From contig NZ_JAGVQR010000001.1 of assembly GCF_018275325.1 (NCBI RefSeq), positions 1,736,001-1,800,000 on the forward strand: a DNA stretch of 64,000 nucleotides. The letters run 5' to 3'. The notes beneath the pieces are model-generated. The model did no database searches, had not been told where the DNA came from, and worked only from the letters and a program-made list of their open reading frames with translations. Made by a program: the position numbers and the translations under genes. Below are positions 9,575 through 17,789 of the stretch, piece by piece (position 1 is the first letter of the stretch; each line of letters begins with the position of its first letter). Source of the DNA: Nocardioides palaemonis. Lineage in GTDB: Bacteria > Actinomycetota > Actinomycetes > Propionibacteriales > Nocardioidaceae.

Positions 9575-9948
9575 GCGAGTCCCAGACCGACCACTCCGAC
9601 CTGCCCGAGGTCCCCGAGGCGACCGGTGGCGGCACCGCGACGGTCACCGTCGACGACGTCACCGAGGCGATGAAGGACGTCGTCGACCCCGAGCTCGGGA
9701 TCAACGTCGTCGACCTCGGCCTGGTCTACGGCGTGCACCTCGACGAGCACAGCAACGCGGTGCTCGACATGACCCTCACCTCGGCGGCGTGCCCGCTGAC
9801 CGACGTGATCACCGACCAGACCGAGTCGGCCCTCGAGGGCCTGGTGGGCGACGTCGCGATCAACTGGGTCTGGATGCCGCCGTGGGGCCCGGACAAGATC
9901 ACCGAGGACGGCCGCGAGCAGCTGCGGGCGCTGGGTTTCAACGTCTGA
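9571..9948 (+). CDS. sufT: SufT, MIP18/DUF59 Fe-S maturation factor
   Basis: 125-residue DUF59 protein. The core runs from VTEAMKDVVDPELGINVVDLGLVYGV to MTLTSAACPLTDVITDQ, where the conserved cysteine sits, and ends in VWMPPWGPDKITEDGREQLRALG. The first ~30 acidic residues are a non-conserved lead. SufT proteins help deliver or mature Fe-S clusters in client enzymes. ATG overlaps the sufU stop. Last gene of the operon, matching Rv1466. Confidence 0.93.
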   Translation: MSESQTDHSDLPEVPEATGGGTATVTVDDVTEAMKDVVDPELGINVVDLGLVYGVHLDEHSNAVLDMTLTSAACPLTDVITDQTESALEGLVGDVAINWVWMPPWGPDKITEDGREQLRALGFNV

Positions 9949-9955
9949 GGCACGT

Positions 9956-10053
9956 CGCCACGAGCGAAGCGAGTGGCGGCGTGACCCGAAGAGGTTGAGG
10001 GAGCCCCACGGGCGAGCGTGCGAGTCCGTGACGGGCGGCTCGAGACCCTCATC
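9956..10053. repeat. Hairpin-rich segment after the suf operon
   Basis: CGCCAC (9956-9961) and GTGGCG (9973-9978) form a 6-bp stem around an 11-base loop. A GAGGTTGAGGGAGCC...GGCTCGAGACCCTCA segment (about 9991-10052) follows, resembling the GGTCGAGG...CTCGAGACC repeats. There is no T-run, so it is not a classic terminator, although it is where the suf mRNA would end. Remainder of 10054-10153: no structure seen. Confidence 0.5.
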
Positions 10054-10153
10054 CCCCGTCCGGACCTCGGCGACCGTGCCATGACCGATGTCATGTCGAG
10101 GTCGTGCCGTGTGGCACGGGCGGTGCGCGGGCGCTGACGGCAGAGTCGCACCC

Positions 10154-10336
10154 ATGAACCGGAACACACTGTCCTTCATCGCCCTCGCCGTCTCGATGCT
10201 CTTCGGGGCCGGATTCGCCAGCGTCCCGGAGGCCGCCCGCGGCGGGTACGCCGCCGTCGGCGGGGTCGTCGTCGCCCTTCTCTGGATCGCGTCGGGACGC
10301 TTCGGACGGCCCGACACGGCGTCGCCGCGCCGGTGA
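10154..10336 (+). CDS. Small two-helix membrane protein, unknown
   Basis: 60 residues with two hydrophobic stretches (FIALAVSMLFGAGFA and YAAVGGVVVALLWIA) and a basic tail. ATG 10154 was chosen because it starts just before the first helix; an earlier in-frame methionine would add an arginine-rich stretch without hydrophobic character. It lies alone between the suf operon and a convergent beta-propeller gene. Not recognised. Coding status rests on membrane-protein composition and reading-frame length. Confidence 0.55.
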   Translation: MNRNTLSFIALAVSMLFGAGFASVPEAARGGYAAVGGVVVALLWIASGRFGRPDTASPRR

Positions 10337-10340
10337 ACGG

Positions 10341-11318
10341 TCAGTGGTGGCGCGTCGGCGTCGCCCGCACCTTGGTCACCCAGTAGTCCGTGGTGGGCGT
10401 CGGGGTGGTGCTGAACCGTGCGTTCGGCAGGTAGAGGTGCGAGCCGGACCGCGCGACCGTCGTGGGCACGTCGAAGCTGGTCGAGGGGTCCAGGTCGGCA
10501 GCGGTGATGGTGCGGACCAGCCGTCCGGCCAGGCCCGTGCGTGAGAGCGTCAGCACCGCGATCTCGCCTGCCTGGTTGCGCACGACGTAGAGGGTGCGCC
10601 CGACCCTCAGCATGCCGTCCCCCTGCGTGAGCATCGCACCGCCGAGGTCGACGGCGACGGCCTCGCCCGTCACCCGGTCGACCCGGTAGAGCACGCCGGT
10701 GGTCGAGTTGACGACGAGGAGGCCCCGGCCCGTCGGGGCGGTCGTGATGCCGTTGGCGCCGAAGCCGGTGCCCTGGACCCACTCGCCACCCAGCGGCAGC
10801 GTCGTCGGCGTCCCGGTCGGGACGCCCGAGGCGGAGCGATCGAGGCGGTAGAGCTGGGCCTGGGAGGAGTCGGTGAACCAGGCGGACCGGCGGGTCAGCA
10901 CGACGTCGTTGACGAAGCTCGTCCCGGTGGTCAGCGCGACCTCGGCGAGGACGTCGCCGCTGTCCACGTCGACGACGCGGGCGGTGCCGGACGGGCCGCC
11001 GGCGACGTAGAGGTGGCCGCGGCGGTCGCTCTTCAGGCCGACCGAGGGCGTGCTCGGTCCCTGGCTCACCACGGTGCCCTGCCCGGTGCGGAGCGACACC
11101 TCGTAGATGTCGCCGTCGGCCAGCGAGCCCAGCCAGGCGGTGCCGCGGGTGATCGTGATCCCCGCGGGCTGGAAGCCCGGCGGCAGCTCGATGCGTGCGG
11201 GGAACACCCGGTCGCGGTCGGGCACGGCGGCGGACGACGGGGCGGTCCCGCCGAGCAGGGTGGCGCCGAGGACGGCGGCGGCGGTCGAGGCGGCGACCGA
11301 GCGGGCTGGATGGCGCAT
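10341..11318 (-). CDS. Secreted beta-propeller (SMP-30/NHL-like) protein
   Basis: 325 residues with a Sec signal peptide (MRHPARSVAASTAAAVLGAT, likely cut near AVPDRD). The rest reads as repeated blades of about 40 residues with patterns such as GLKSDRRGHLYVAGG, NDVVLTRRSAWFTDSS and ANGITTAPTGRGLLVVNST, typical of NHL or SMP-30-like propellers. The metal ligands of true gluconolactonases could not be placed, so enzymatic activity is uncertain. RBS-like AGGAG lies before the ATG. Monocistronic and convergent with the small membrane gene. Confidence 0.8.
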   Translation of the reverse strand: MRHPARSVAASTAAAVLGATLLGGTAPSSAAVPDRDRVFPARIELPPGFQPAGITITRGTAWLGSLADGDIYEVSLRTGQGTVVSQGPSTPSVGLKSDRRGHLYVAGGPSGTARVVDVDSGDVLAEVALTTGTSFVNDVVLTRRSAWFTDSSQAQLYRLDRSASGVPTGTPTTLPLGGEWVQGTGFGANGITTAPTGRGLLVVNSTTGVLYRVDRVTGEAVAVDLGGAMLTQGDGMLRVGRTLYVVRNQAGEIAVLTLSRTGLAGRLVRTITAADLDPSTSFDVPTTVARSGSHLYLPNARFSTTPTPTTDYWVTKVRATPTRHH

Positions 11319-11440
11319 GAGGAGTACCTCCGAGCGGGTCCGGGACTCGACCGCAACCCCGGGCGCGGGAGCCCGACCAGCCCCGCTGACCTGCGGATAT
11401 TCCGTGGCGCCGGGTGCGACCCGGGGCGCACACTCCCTGC

Positions 11441-12223
11441 GTGCTCAACCCCCACCCCACGCGTTACGCCGAGCTCAACGGCGTGCTCCACGACCTCGTC
11501 ACCGGCGCCCGGGAGGCGCTCGGCGAGGCCTTCGTCGGCGCCTACCTGCAGGGCTCGTTCGCCCTCGGCGCGGGCGACCTGCACAGCGACTGCGACTTCC
11601 TGGTGGTCGTGCGCGAGCGCCCCGACGTCGCTCAGGAAGCGGCCCTGCGCCGCCTGCACCACGACCTGCCGCACCGCGACGGCCACTGGAACCGTCACCT
11701 CGAGGGGTCGTATGCCGTCGCCGCCGACCTGCGCACGACCGCGGGCCTCGGTCGCGACTGGCTCTACGTCGACCACGGGTCCGACGAGATGGAGTGGTCG
11801 GAGCACTGCAACCAGCCGTGGAGCCGCTGGATCGTGCGCGAGCACGGCATCACGCTCCTGGGCCCGTGCCCGGTCGAGCTGATGGAGCCGGTCCCGGCGG
11901 ACGTCCTGCGCGAGCACGCGCTCGCGAGCCTCGCCACGATCACCGACGACGTGCTCGGCTGGTGCCCGCCCACCATCGCGTGGTGCCAGCGCTACCTCGT
12001 CGTGCAGGCCGCGCGCAGCCTCTACACCGTGCGCACCGGCGAGGTGGCCAGCAAGCGCGACGCGCTGCGCTGGTCGATGGTGCACGGCGACCCGCGCTGG
12101 CGGCCGCTGCTGCAGCAGGTGCTGGGCGACCGTGACTGCGGCTTCGACCCGATGGCTGCCCCGCGACCGGGGTCGATGGAGGAGGCACGCGCCTTCGCGG
12201 CGCACGTCGCGGCCGTGGCCTGA
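11441..12223 (+). CDS. Nucleotidyltransferase, aminoglycoside adenylyltransferase-like (DUF4111)
   Basis: 260 residues. The N-terminal domain has the GS-x10-DxD nucleotidyltransferase signature (LQGSFALGAGDLHSDCDFLVV, residues about 37-57). A C-terminal helical DUF4111-like part follows, with CPPTIAWCQRYLVVQAARSLYTV. This is the AadA/Spc architecture, but chromosomal housekeeping-type members are common, so resistance cannot be claimed. GTG 11441 was chosen over an in-frame ATG at 11414 because CACACT (11429-11434) ends exactly six bases upstream, implying a leaderless start. Single gene, followed 16 bases later by an ASCH-like gene. Confidence 0.8.
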   Translation: MLNPHPTRYAELNGVLHDLVTGAREALGEAFVGAYLQGSFALGAGDLHSDCDFLVVVRERPDVAQEAALRRLHHDLPHRDGHWNRHLEGSYAVAADLRTTAGLGRDWLYVDHGSDEMEWSEHCNQPWSRWIVREHGITLLGPCPVELMEPVPADVLREHALASLATITDDVLGWCPPTIAWCQRYLVVQAARSLYTVRTGEVASKRDALRWSMVHGDPRWRPLLQQVLGDRDCGFDPMAAPRPGSMEEARAFAAHVAAVA

Positions 12224-12239
12224 CCCGTAGGCTCGTGGC

Positions 12240-12641
12240 ATGAGCGAGCGCGAGGTCGACCCCCAGCCGGTGGACCACGGCGAGATCGACTTCGACCACG
12301 AGGAGCTGCGGGTCTTCTGGGACCTCGCGCGGTTCCACGCCAGGCTCAACACGATGCCCGGCTACTTCGGGCCGACCGCGCTGGAATCGGTCCCACCGCC
12401 GGGATGGGCCTTCGGCGAGTCCGCCGAGGAGTCCGACGCGTACGTCGCCCGGGTCCTGGCCGAGGACGGCGGGTCCACGACGGCCCCGCTCGTCGACTAC
12501 GCGGGCGACCTGCCGCAGGTCGGCGCGCTCTCCATCCTGTGCGACGGCGCCGGCGTGCCGCGCGCCCTCCTGGAGGTCACGGACGTGGCCGAGCAGGACG
12601 ACGAGGTCGTCGAGTCGTTCCGCGTCGTCCACCGGTCCTGA
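12240..12641 (+). CDS. Short ASCH-like protein
   Basis: 133 residues. The segment PGWAFGESAEESDAYVARVL through PQVGALSILCDGAGVPRALLEVTDV aligns by eye with ASCH-domain proteins (RNA-binding beta-barrel folds). Two departures are seen: the usual TKTAT-like signature is replaced by GGSTTAP, and the domain ends early at ESFRVVHRS, about 20 residues short of relatives. Leaderless: TAGGCT (12228-12233) ends six bases before ATG. It may be a degenerate copy or a distinct subfamily. Function unknown. Confidence 0.6.
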   Translation: MSEREVDPQPVDHGEIDFDHEELRVFWDLARFHARLNTMPGYFGPTALESVPPPGWAFGESAEESDAYVARVLAEDGGSTTAPLVDYAGDLPQVGALSILCDGAGVPRALLEVTDVAEQDDEVVESFRVVHRS

Positions 12642-13568
12642 TCACCCGCGGTAGGTCGGCAGCGCCGGCTGCCAGGTGAGCGGCACGGCCGGCACGATGT
12701 CCTCGTCGGTGTCGTCGGGCCACGTCGCGCGACCGACGTACGTCGTCCCGGCGAGCGTCAGCCGGACGGTGTAGTCGAACGGTCCGCTCCCGAGGGTCGT
12801 CGCGCGGCGGCCGAGCCGGTCCGGGGCGCGGAACGACAGCGAGCCCTCGGTCCAGCACCGGTCCGCGGGACCGAGCGGGAGCACGACGGAGCCGCCGTCG
12901 GCGGAGGTGACCGTGATGTCCGCGCTCGCGTCGTCGTAGGTGCGGTCGAGGTCGGAGACGAAGAGCTCGACCCCGTAGGAGTCGAGGGTCCCGTCGTGGT
13001 CGGCGAGCACCGCGGCCTGGCCGGTCGCGGCGTCGGGGAAGGTGCCGTCCGTCGGCGTGTGCCACCGGACGGTCGTCACCGCGTCGCCGCCGGTCGGGCC
13101 GCGACCGAACAGGTCGACGTCCCAGTCGCCGGCCGGCCCGGCGGGAGGGACCCGGAACGTGCGCTCGCCGGTGGTCTCGACCGGGACGGTGACCTGGCGC
13201 CCGCACCCGGCGCGGGTGCCGTGCTCGCGGAAGGTGGCGTCGAAGGTCCAGCCGGGGAGGTCGAAGGCGAACTCCAGCGCGGTGGGCGTGCCGACCGACG
13301 GGGGAGTGTCCGAGGGGCCGCCGTCGGCGCACCCGCTCGCGTAGCAGATCGTCCAGGGGCTCAGGGACCGCTGCCCGTCGGGCGTGAGCACGTGGAACTG
13401 GGGCGGCCGGTCGATCGAGAAGGAGTCCGGAGACCGCTCCGCGGGGACCTCCAGCCCGCTGGGCACCGTGGTGGCCGGGGACCGTGGGGCCGGCGCGACC
13501 GTCCCGGGGGTCGAGGCGCCGCACGCCGTGAGCACCAGTGCCGCCGCAGCGACCAGGACCGTCCGCAT
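12642..13568 (-). CDS. Putative lipoprotein, unknown
   Basis: 308 residues starting with a lipoprotein signal: MRTVLVAAAALVLTACG, with lipobox LTAC, so Cys16 should be lipidated and the protein anchored outside the membrane. A Pro/Thr/Ser-rich linker follows and then beta-strand-rich sequence with several cysteine pairs (ICYASGCADG; GCGRQV; DRCWTEG). No named domain recognised. It ends directly at the stop of the ASCH-like gene on the other strand (12641/12642), so the two genes abut tail to tail. Confidence 0.7.
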   Translation of the reverse strand: MRTVLVAAAALVLTACGASTPGTVAPAPRSPATTVPSGLEVPAERSPDSFSIDRPPQFHVLTPDGQRSLSPWTICYASGCADGGPSDTPPSVGTPTALEFAFDLPGWTFDATFREHGTRAGCGRQVTVPVETTGERTFRVPPAGPAGDWDVDLFGRGPTGGDAVTTVRWHTPTDGTFPDAATGQAAVLADHDGTLDSYGVELFVSDLDRTYDDASADITVTSADGGSVVLPLGPADRCWTEGSLSFRAPDRLGRRATTLGSGPFDYTVRLTLAGTTYVGRATWPDDTDEDIVPAVPLTWQPALPTYRG

Positions 13569-13621
13569 GAGGGTCCGACGCGGTGGCGTGCGGAGGCGTT
13601 CCGGTGTGGGAGAGTCCTCGC

Positions 13622-14167
13622 ATGGCCGAGCGGAAGACCTACCTCCTCGTCGACGGGGAGAACATCGACGCCACCCTCGGGACCTCGATCCTCGGGCGCC
13701 GGCCGCGCCCGGAGGAGCGGCCCCGCTGGGACCGGCTGCTCGAGTGGGCCGAGCGGGCCTTCGACCAGGACGTCTCCGGCCTGTTCTTCCTCGCCGCCGG
13801 CACCGAGCTGCCGACGAGCTTCGTCCAGGCGCTGCTGGCCATCGGGTTCACCCCGATCCCGCTGAGCGGCGAGGGCAAGGTCGTCGACATCGCCATCCAG
13901 CGCACCGCCGAGGCACTGGTGCACCGCGAGGCGGACGTGGTGCTGGTCAGCCACGACGGCGACTTCGTCGACCAGGTCTCGGCGCTGTGCGACGGCTCCC
14001 GCCAGGTCGGGGTCATCGGCTTCACCGAGTTCGTCAACTCGCAGTTCCGCAACCTGCCCGGACTGCGGATCTTCGACCTCGAGTACGACCTCGGCGCCTT
14101 CAACGCCTCGCTGCCGCGCACCCGGATCATCCCGATCGACGAGTTCGACCCGCTCGACTTCCTCTGA
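13622..14167 (+). CDS. NYN-domain (PIN-like) putative ribonuclease
   Basis: 181 residues, a single NYN domain of the LabA/limkain type. The acidic metal-binding site is visible: D11 in LLVDGENID (with N14), D89 in GKVVDIAIQR, and D112/D114 in VSHDGDF. Family members with these residues are metal-dependent endoribonucleases. Weak leaderless promoter GAGAGT (six bases before ATG). Nine bases after its stop begins an acVLRF1 gene, so both are very probably co-transcribed, which points to an RNA or translation quality-control role. That role is inference. Confidence 0.85.
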   Translation: MAERKTYLLVDGENIDATLGTSILGRRPRPEERPRWDRLLEWAERAFDQDVSGLFFLAAGTELPTSFVQALLAIGFTPIPLSGEGKVVDIAIQRTAEALVHREADVVLVSHDGDFVDQVSALCDGSRQVGVIGFTEFVNSQFRNLPGLRIFDLEYDLGAFNASLPRTRIIPIDEFDPLDFL

Positions 14168-14176
14168 GGGGTCGCG

Positions 14177-14782
14177 GTGCCGGTCGTGCTGGTCCCGCCC
14201 GCCCGGTGGGGGCGGTGGGTCGACAACTTCGGCGCGCGTCACGGCGGCGCCTCGCTGTCGGTGTCCGACGGTGCGCTGCACGGCGCGGCCGAGGACGGGT
14301 CGCGCTTCACCGCGCGGCTCCCGTTCGACACGACGTACGACGGGGCGGTCGACGCCAACGCCTTCGCCAGCGCCGCGGTGCCGCCGGGCGCCTGGGGCGT
14401 GCTCCTCGTCCGCAAGGGCGGGTTCGCCGTCGCGCGGCTCGCGGCTGACCGGACGGTCGACTCGAAGGTGGGGCAGCGGCACGTCCAGGGTCGCACCAAG
14501 GCCGGCGGCCAGAGCCAGCAGCGCTTCGCCCGCCGACGGGACAACCAGGCCCGGCAGGCCTACGAGGCGGCCGCCGACCACGCCGCCCGGATCCTCGACG
14601 GGGTACGCGTGGTCGTCACCGGGGGAGACCACGCCGCCGTGGACGCGGTGCTCGCCGACCCGCGCCTCGCGCGCGCACGCGTGGTGGGTCCGTGGCTGCC
14701 CGTCCCGGACCCGCGGCGCGCGGTGCTCGAGCAGGCGGTCGCCGACGCGTGCGCGCTCCAGGTCGACGTCGTCAACGCCTGA
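14177..14782 (+). CDS. acVLRF1 family peptidyl-tRNA hydrolase (Vms1-like release factor)
   Basis: 201 residues. Residues 105-121 read GRTKAGGQSQQRFARRR, the release-factor-like loop of the VLRF1 family with catalytic-type Gln112, followed by DNQARQAYEAA helices. The family is related to eukaryotic Vms1/ANKZF1, which cleaves peptidyl-tRNA on stalled 60S subunits; actinobacterial members are proposed to do the same. GTG 14177 lies nine bases after the NYN gene, consistent with an operon. Cytoplasmic, ribosome-associated by inference. Convergent with the GbsR-type gene, three bases apart. Confidence 0.85.
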   Translation: MPVVLVPPARWGRWVDNFGARHGGASLSVSDGALHGAAEDGSRFTARLPFDTTYDGAVDANAFASAAVPPGAWGVLLVRKGGFAVARLAADRTVDSKVGQRHVQGRTKAGGQSQQRFARRRDNQARQAYEAAADHAARILDGVRVVVTGGDHAAVDAVLADPRLARARVVGPWLPVPDPRRAVLEQAVADACALQVDVVNA

Positions 14783-14785
14783 CGG

Positions 14786-15271
14786 TCACCCGCGGGTCCG
14801 CAGGTCGTCCTCCAGCTCGCGGCGGCGCACCTCCCAGCGCGCGGCGATGCCGTCCATCTCGGAGCTGACGAAGGCCAGGAACTCGCGCATGAGCACCAGC
14901 CGCGGGCGTGCGGGGGAGTCGTCCGGGAGCCCGGCGAGGCCGTCGTCGAGCGCCTTCAGCATCGGGGCGTACGCGCTGTCCTTCTGCACCATCGCGCCGT
15001 GCCACGCGTCGTCGTCGACCACGTAGACGTCGCGCCGCGTGCCGCGCTCGCGCTCGCGGTGGACGAACCCGACCTGGGTCAGGAACTTGATCGCCCCCGA
15101 CACGGCCGCCGGGCTGATGCCGAGCGCACCCGACAGCTCCGCCGACGTCATCCGGCCGTCGTCGTCGGCCGTGAGCGCGGCGAACACCCGGGAGGGGAGG
15201 CGGGGGAGCCCGGCGTCGGTCATCGCTCCGCCCATGCGCTCGACGTACTGCTCGACCGGGGACTGTGGCAT
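14786..15271 (-). CDS. GbsR/MarR-type transcriptional regulator
   Basis: 161-residue winged-helix protein. [49 protein letters not shown] (about residues 40-85), then a helical dimerisation part with [18 protein letters not shown], as in GbsR-like MarR regulators that sit beside ABC exporters. It is divergent from the ABC exporter at 15327-17779, and a perfect 7-bp inverted repeat lies between them at 15290-15305. It most likely represses the exporter and itself, released by the exported compound. Confidence 0.88.
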   Translation of the reverse strand: MPQSPVEQYVERMGGAMTDAGLPRLPSRVFAALTADDDGRMTSAELSGALGISPAAVSGAIKFLTQVGFVHRERERGTRRDVYVVDDDAWHGAMVQKDSAYAPMLKALDDGLAGLPDDSPARPRLVLMREFLAFVSSEMDGIAARWEVRRRELEDDLRTRG

Positions 15272-15289
15272 GTCACCACCTTATAAAGA

Positions 15290-15305
15290 TTCACACAAGT
15301 GTGAA
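15290..15305. promoter_or_regulatory. Operator for the GbsR-type regulator
   Basis: TTCACAC-AA-GTGTGAA, a perfect 7-bp inverted repeat in the short space between the divergent regulator and exporter genes. It lies between TTATAAAG (15281-15288, a possible -10 for either direction) and the exporter -10 TAGCGT (15314-15319), which ends seven bases before GTG 15327. Binding here could block both promoters. Confidence 0.8.
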
Positions 15306-15326
15306 AGCAGGCGTAGCGTGGGAGGC

Positions 15327-16217
15327 GTGACGCCACCGATCGAGATCAGCGGACTCGTCAAGACCTTCGGCAGCGTGCGGGCGCTCGACGGCCTCGACCT
15401 CACGGTCGACGCGGGCGAGGTGCACGGCTTCCTGGGACCCAACGGCGCGGGCAAGTCCACCACCATCCGGGTGCTGCTGGGCCTGCTGCGCAGCACGGCC
15501 GGCTCGGTCACCGTCTTCGGGCTCGACCCGTGGGGCGACGCGACCGAGATCCACCGGCGGCTGGCCTACGTGCCGGGCGACGTGAGCCTGTGGCCCAACC
15601 TCACCGGCGGCGAGACCATCGACCTGCTCCTGCGGATGCGCGACGTCGACCCTCGCGGCACGCGCCGCGACGAGCTGCTGCAGCGCTTCGAGCTCGATCC
15701 GACCAAGAAGGGGCGCGCGTACTCGAAGGGGAACCGGCAGAAGGTGGCGCTGGTGGCAGCGTTCGCCACGCCCACCGACCTGCTCGTGCTCGACGAGCCG
15801 ACCTCTGGGCTGGACCCTCTCATGGAGGAGGTCTTCAACCAGTGCCTGGCCGAGCACAAGGCGTCCGGCACCACGGTGCTGCTGTCGAGCCACATCCTCA
15901 GCGAGGTCGAGCGGCTCGCCGACCGCGTCACGATCATCCGTGGCGGCCGGGCCGTGGAGTCGGGATCGCTCGACCAGCTGCGCCACCTGCGTCGCAACCG
16001 GGTCCGGGCCATGGTGTCGGGCACGCTGCCCGACCTGTCCGGGCTGGACGGGGTGCACGACGTCGACGTGGACGGCCGGGTCGTGCAGGCGTCCGTCGAC
16101 CCTGCCGGCCTCCCGCTGCTGCTCAAGGCGCTCGACGCCGCAGGAGTCGTCTCGCTGACGAGCACCCCGCCCACCCTCGAGGAGCTGTTCCTCGACGCCT
16201 ACCGGAGCACGCCATGA
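15327..16217 (+). CDS. ABC exporter ATP-binding protein
   Basis: 296-residue ATPase. Walker [10 protein letters not shown] near residue 41, Walker [16 protein letters not shown]-loop [12 protein letters not shown]. The signature is the variant [11 protein letters not shown] instead of LSGGQ, as in the ATPases paired with large 'polyketide antibiotic exporter' permeases. The C-terminal ~80 residues form the usual regulatory tail. Leaderless GTG start with TAGCGT seven bases upstream. The stop overlaps the permease ATG. Controlled by the divergent GbsR-type regulator. Confidence 0.93.
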   Translation: MTPPIEISGLVKTFGSVRALDGLDLTVDAGEVHGFLGPNGAGKSTTIRVLLGLLRSTAGSVTVFGLDPWGDATEIHRRLAYVPGDVSLWPNLTGGETIDLLLRMRDVDPRGTRRDELLQRFELDPTKKGRAYSKGNRQKVALVAAFATPTDLLVLDEPTSGLDPLMEEVFNQCLAEHKASGTTVLLSSHILSEVERLADRVTIIRGGRAVESGSLDQLRHLRRNRVRAMVSGTLPDLSGLDGVHDVDVDGRVVQASVDPAGLPLLLKALDAAGVVSLTSTPPTLEELFLDAYRSTP

Positions 16218-17779
16218 GGCCGCGGCTGCGCGGCACCGGCCTGCTGCTGCGCTTCGCGCTCCGGCGCGACCGCGTGCTGCTGGGGGCGTGGCTGCTCGTG
16301 CTGACCGCCACCGTCGCCGCGAGCGCCGCCGCGACGGGTCCGCTCTACGCCTCCACGGCCGAGCGGGTGGCCGCAGCGGAGGCGATCAACGCCAGCCCGG
16401 CGGTCGTCGCCCTCTACGGACCGATCCTCGACACCTCGAGCCTCGGCGAGCTCTCGATGACCAAGATGACCGTGCTCTACGCGGTGTTCGTCGCCTTCCT
16501 GTCCGTGGTCGTGGTGCGCCGCCACACCCGGGTCGAGGAGGAGACCGGACGCGCCGAGGTCGTCGGCGCCACGGCGGTCGGCGCCGACGCCCCGACCGCG
16601 GCCGCGGTGCTCGAGGCGGTGCTGGCCTCCGTCCTCCTCGGGGTGCTCGTCGCCGCCGTGGACGTCGCTGCGGGGCTGCCGGTGGGCGGGTCGGTGCTCT
16701 TCGCCGCGTCGTGGACGGGGATCGGGCTGGTCGGCGCCGGCGTCGGGCTGCTCGCCGCCCAGGTGTCGTCGAGCGCCCGCACCGTCGGGTTCCTCGCGTC
16801 GGCGGTCATCGGCGTCCTCTACCTCCTGCGCGCAGTCGGCGACCTGACCGCCGGGTGGCTCTCGTGGCTGACGCCCTTCGGCTGGGGCACCCAGCTGAGC
16901 GCCTGGTCCGCGCCGCGGGTGTGGCTGCTCGCGCTCTACCCGCTCCTCGCCGTCGTCCTCGCTGCGGCGGCGGTCGCGCTGCGCCGGCGCCGCGACCTGG
17001 GCGCCGGGATCGTGCCGGACCGGCCAGGTCCGGCGGTGGGGTCCCCACGCCTGCGCGACGGCCTCGCTCTGGTCTGGCGCCAGCAGGGCACGGCACTGGT
17101 CGGCTGGACGGTCGGCGCCGCGGTGCTGGGCGGGCTGATGGGATCGATCGTCCCGTCGATCGGCGACATGCTCGACACCGAGGCGACGCGCGGCGTGATC
17201 GAGGCGATGGGCGGGGCCGGTGCCCTGCAGGACGCCCTCGTGTTCGCCCTCGCGTCGATCGGTGCCGTCGTCATCACCTGCTTCGGGATCGCGACGGTGA
17301 CCCGCGCAGCCGGCGACGAGCACGACGGGCGTACGGAGACCGTGCTCGCGACCGCGACGTCCCGCTCGGCGCTGCTCCTCGCGCTGGCCTCGGCCGCGCT
17401 GGTGGGCACGACCTGGCTGCTGCTGGTCTCGGGCGTCGCGACGGCGGTCGGTCGGGGGGACGGCCTGTCGGCGGTCGGCGCGGCGCTCGCCCAGGCTCCC
17501 GCGGTGTGGGTGGTGCTGGGTGCGGCGCTGCTGCTGCTGTCGTTGCGCAGCCGGTGGGCGGTGGCGGGATGGGCGGTCCTGGTGCTCTGCGTGACCCTCG
17601 GCCAGGTCGGCGCCGCCCTGGAGCTGCCCGGGTGGGTCCTGGGGCTCTCACCGTTCCACCACGTCCCGAAGTACCCGACCGAGTCCTTCGCGTGGCAGCC
17701 CGAGGCGGGCCTCACCCTCGTCGCGCTGCTCGCCGTGGCGGCGGCCTGGTGGCGCTACCGGAGCCGCGACATCGGCTAG
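16214..17779 (+). CDS. ABC exporter permease, large (polyketide/antibiotic exporter type)
   Basis: 521 residues with about 12 hydrophobic helices arranged as two similar halves (the second begins near [19 protein letters not shown]), a fused double permease of the kind that pairs with YSKGN-type ATPases. A short cytoplasmic charged linker ([16 protein letters not shown]) separates the halves. ATG overlaps the ATPase stop (ATGA). Likely exports a small lipophilic compound or drug; substrate unknown. Its TAG stop doubles as the first three bases of the next gene's -10 box. Confidence 0.9.
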   Translation: MRPRLRGTGLLLRFALRRDRVLLGAWLLVLTATVAASAAATGPLYASTAERVAAAEAINASPAVVALYGPILDTSSLGELSMTKMTVLYAVFVAFLSVVVVRRHTRVEEETGRAEVVGATAVGADAPTAAAVLEAVLASVLLGVLVAAVDVAAGLPVGGSVLFAASWTGIGLVGAGVGLLAAQVSSSARTVGFLASAVIGVLYLLRAVGDLTAGWLSWLTPFGWGTQLSAWSAPRVWLLALYPLLAVVLAAAAVALRRRRDLGAGIVPDRPGPAVGSPRLRDGLALVWRQQGTALVGWTVGAAVLGGLMGSIVPSIGDMLDTEATRGVIEAMGGAGALQDALVFALASIGAVVITCFGIATVTRAAGDEHDGRTETVLATATSRSALLLALASAALVGTTWLLLVSGVATAVGRGDGLSAVGAALAQAPAVWVVLGAALLLLSLRSRWAVAGWAVLVLCVTLGQVGAALELPGWVLGLSPFHHVPKYPTESFAWQPEAGLTLVALLAVAAAWWRYRSRDIG

Positions 17780-17789
17780 CGTCCTCGCC

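Noticed and set aside
11441..12223. Acquired aminoglycoside resistance gene
   Set aside because: The fold is AadA-like, but no mobile element, integron or codon shift surrounds it; such chromosomal relatives are common.
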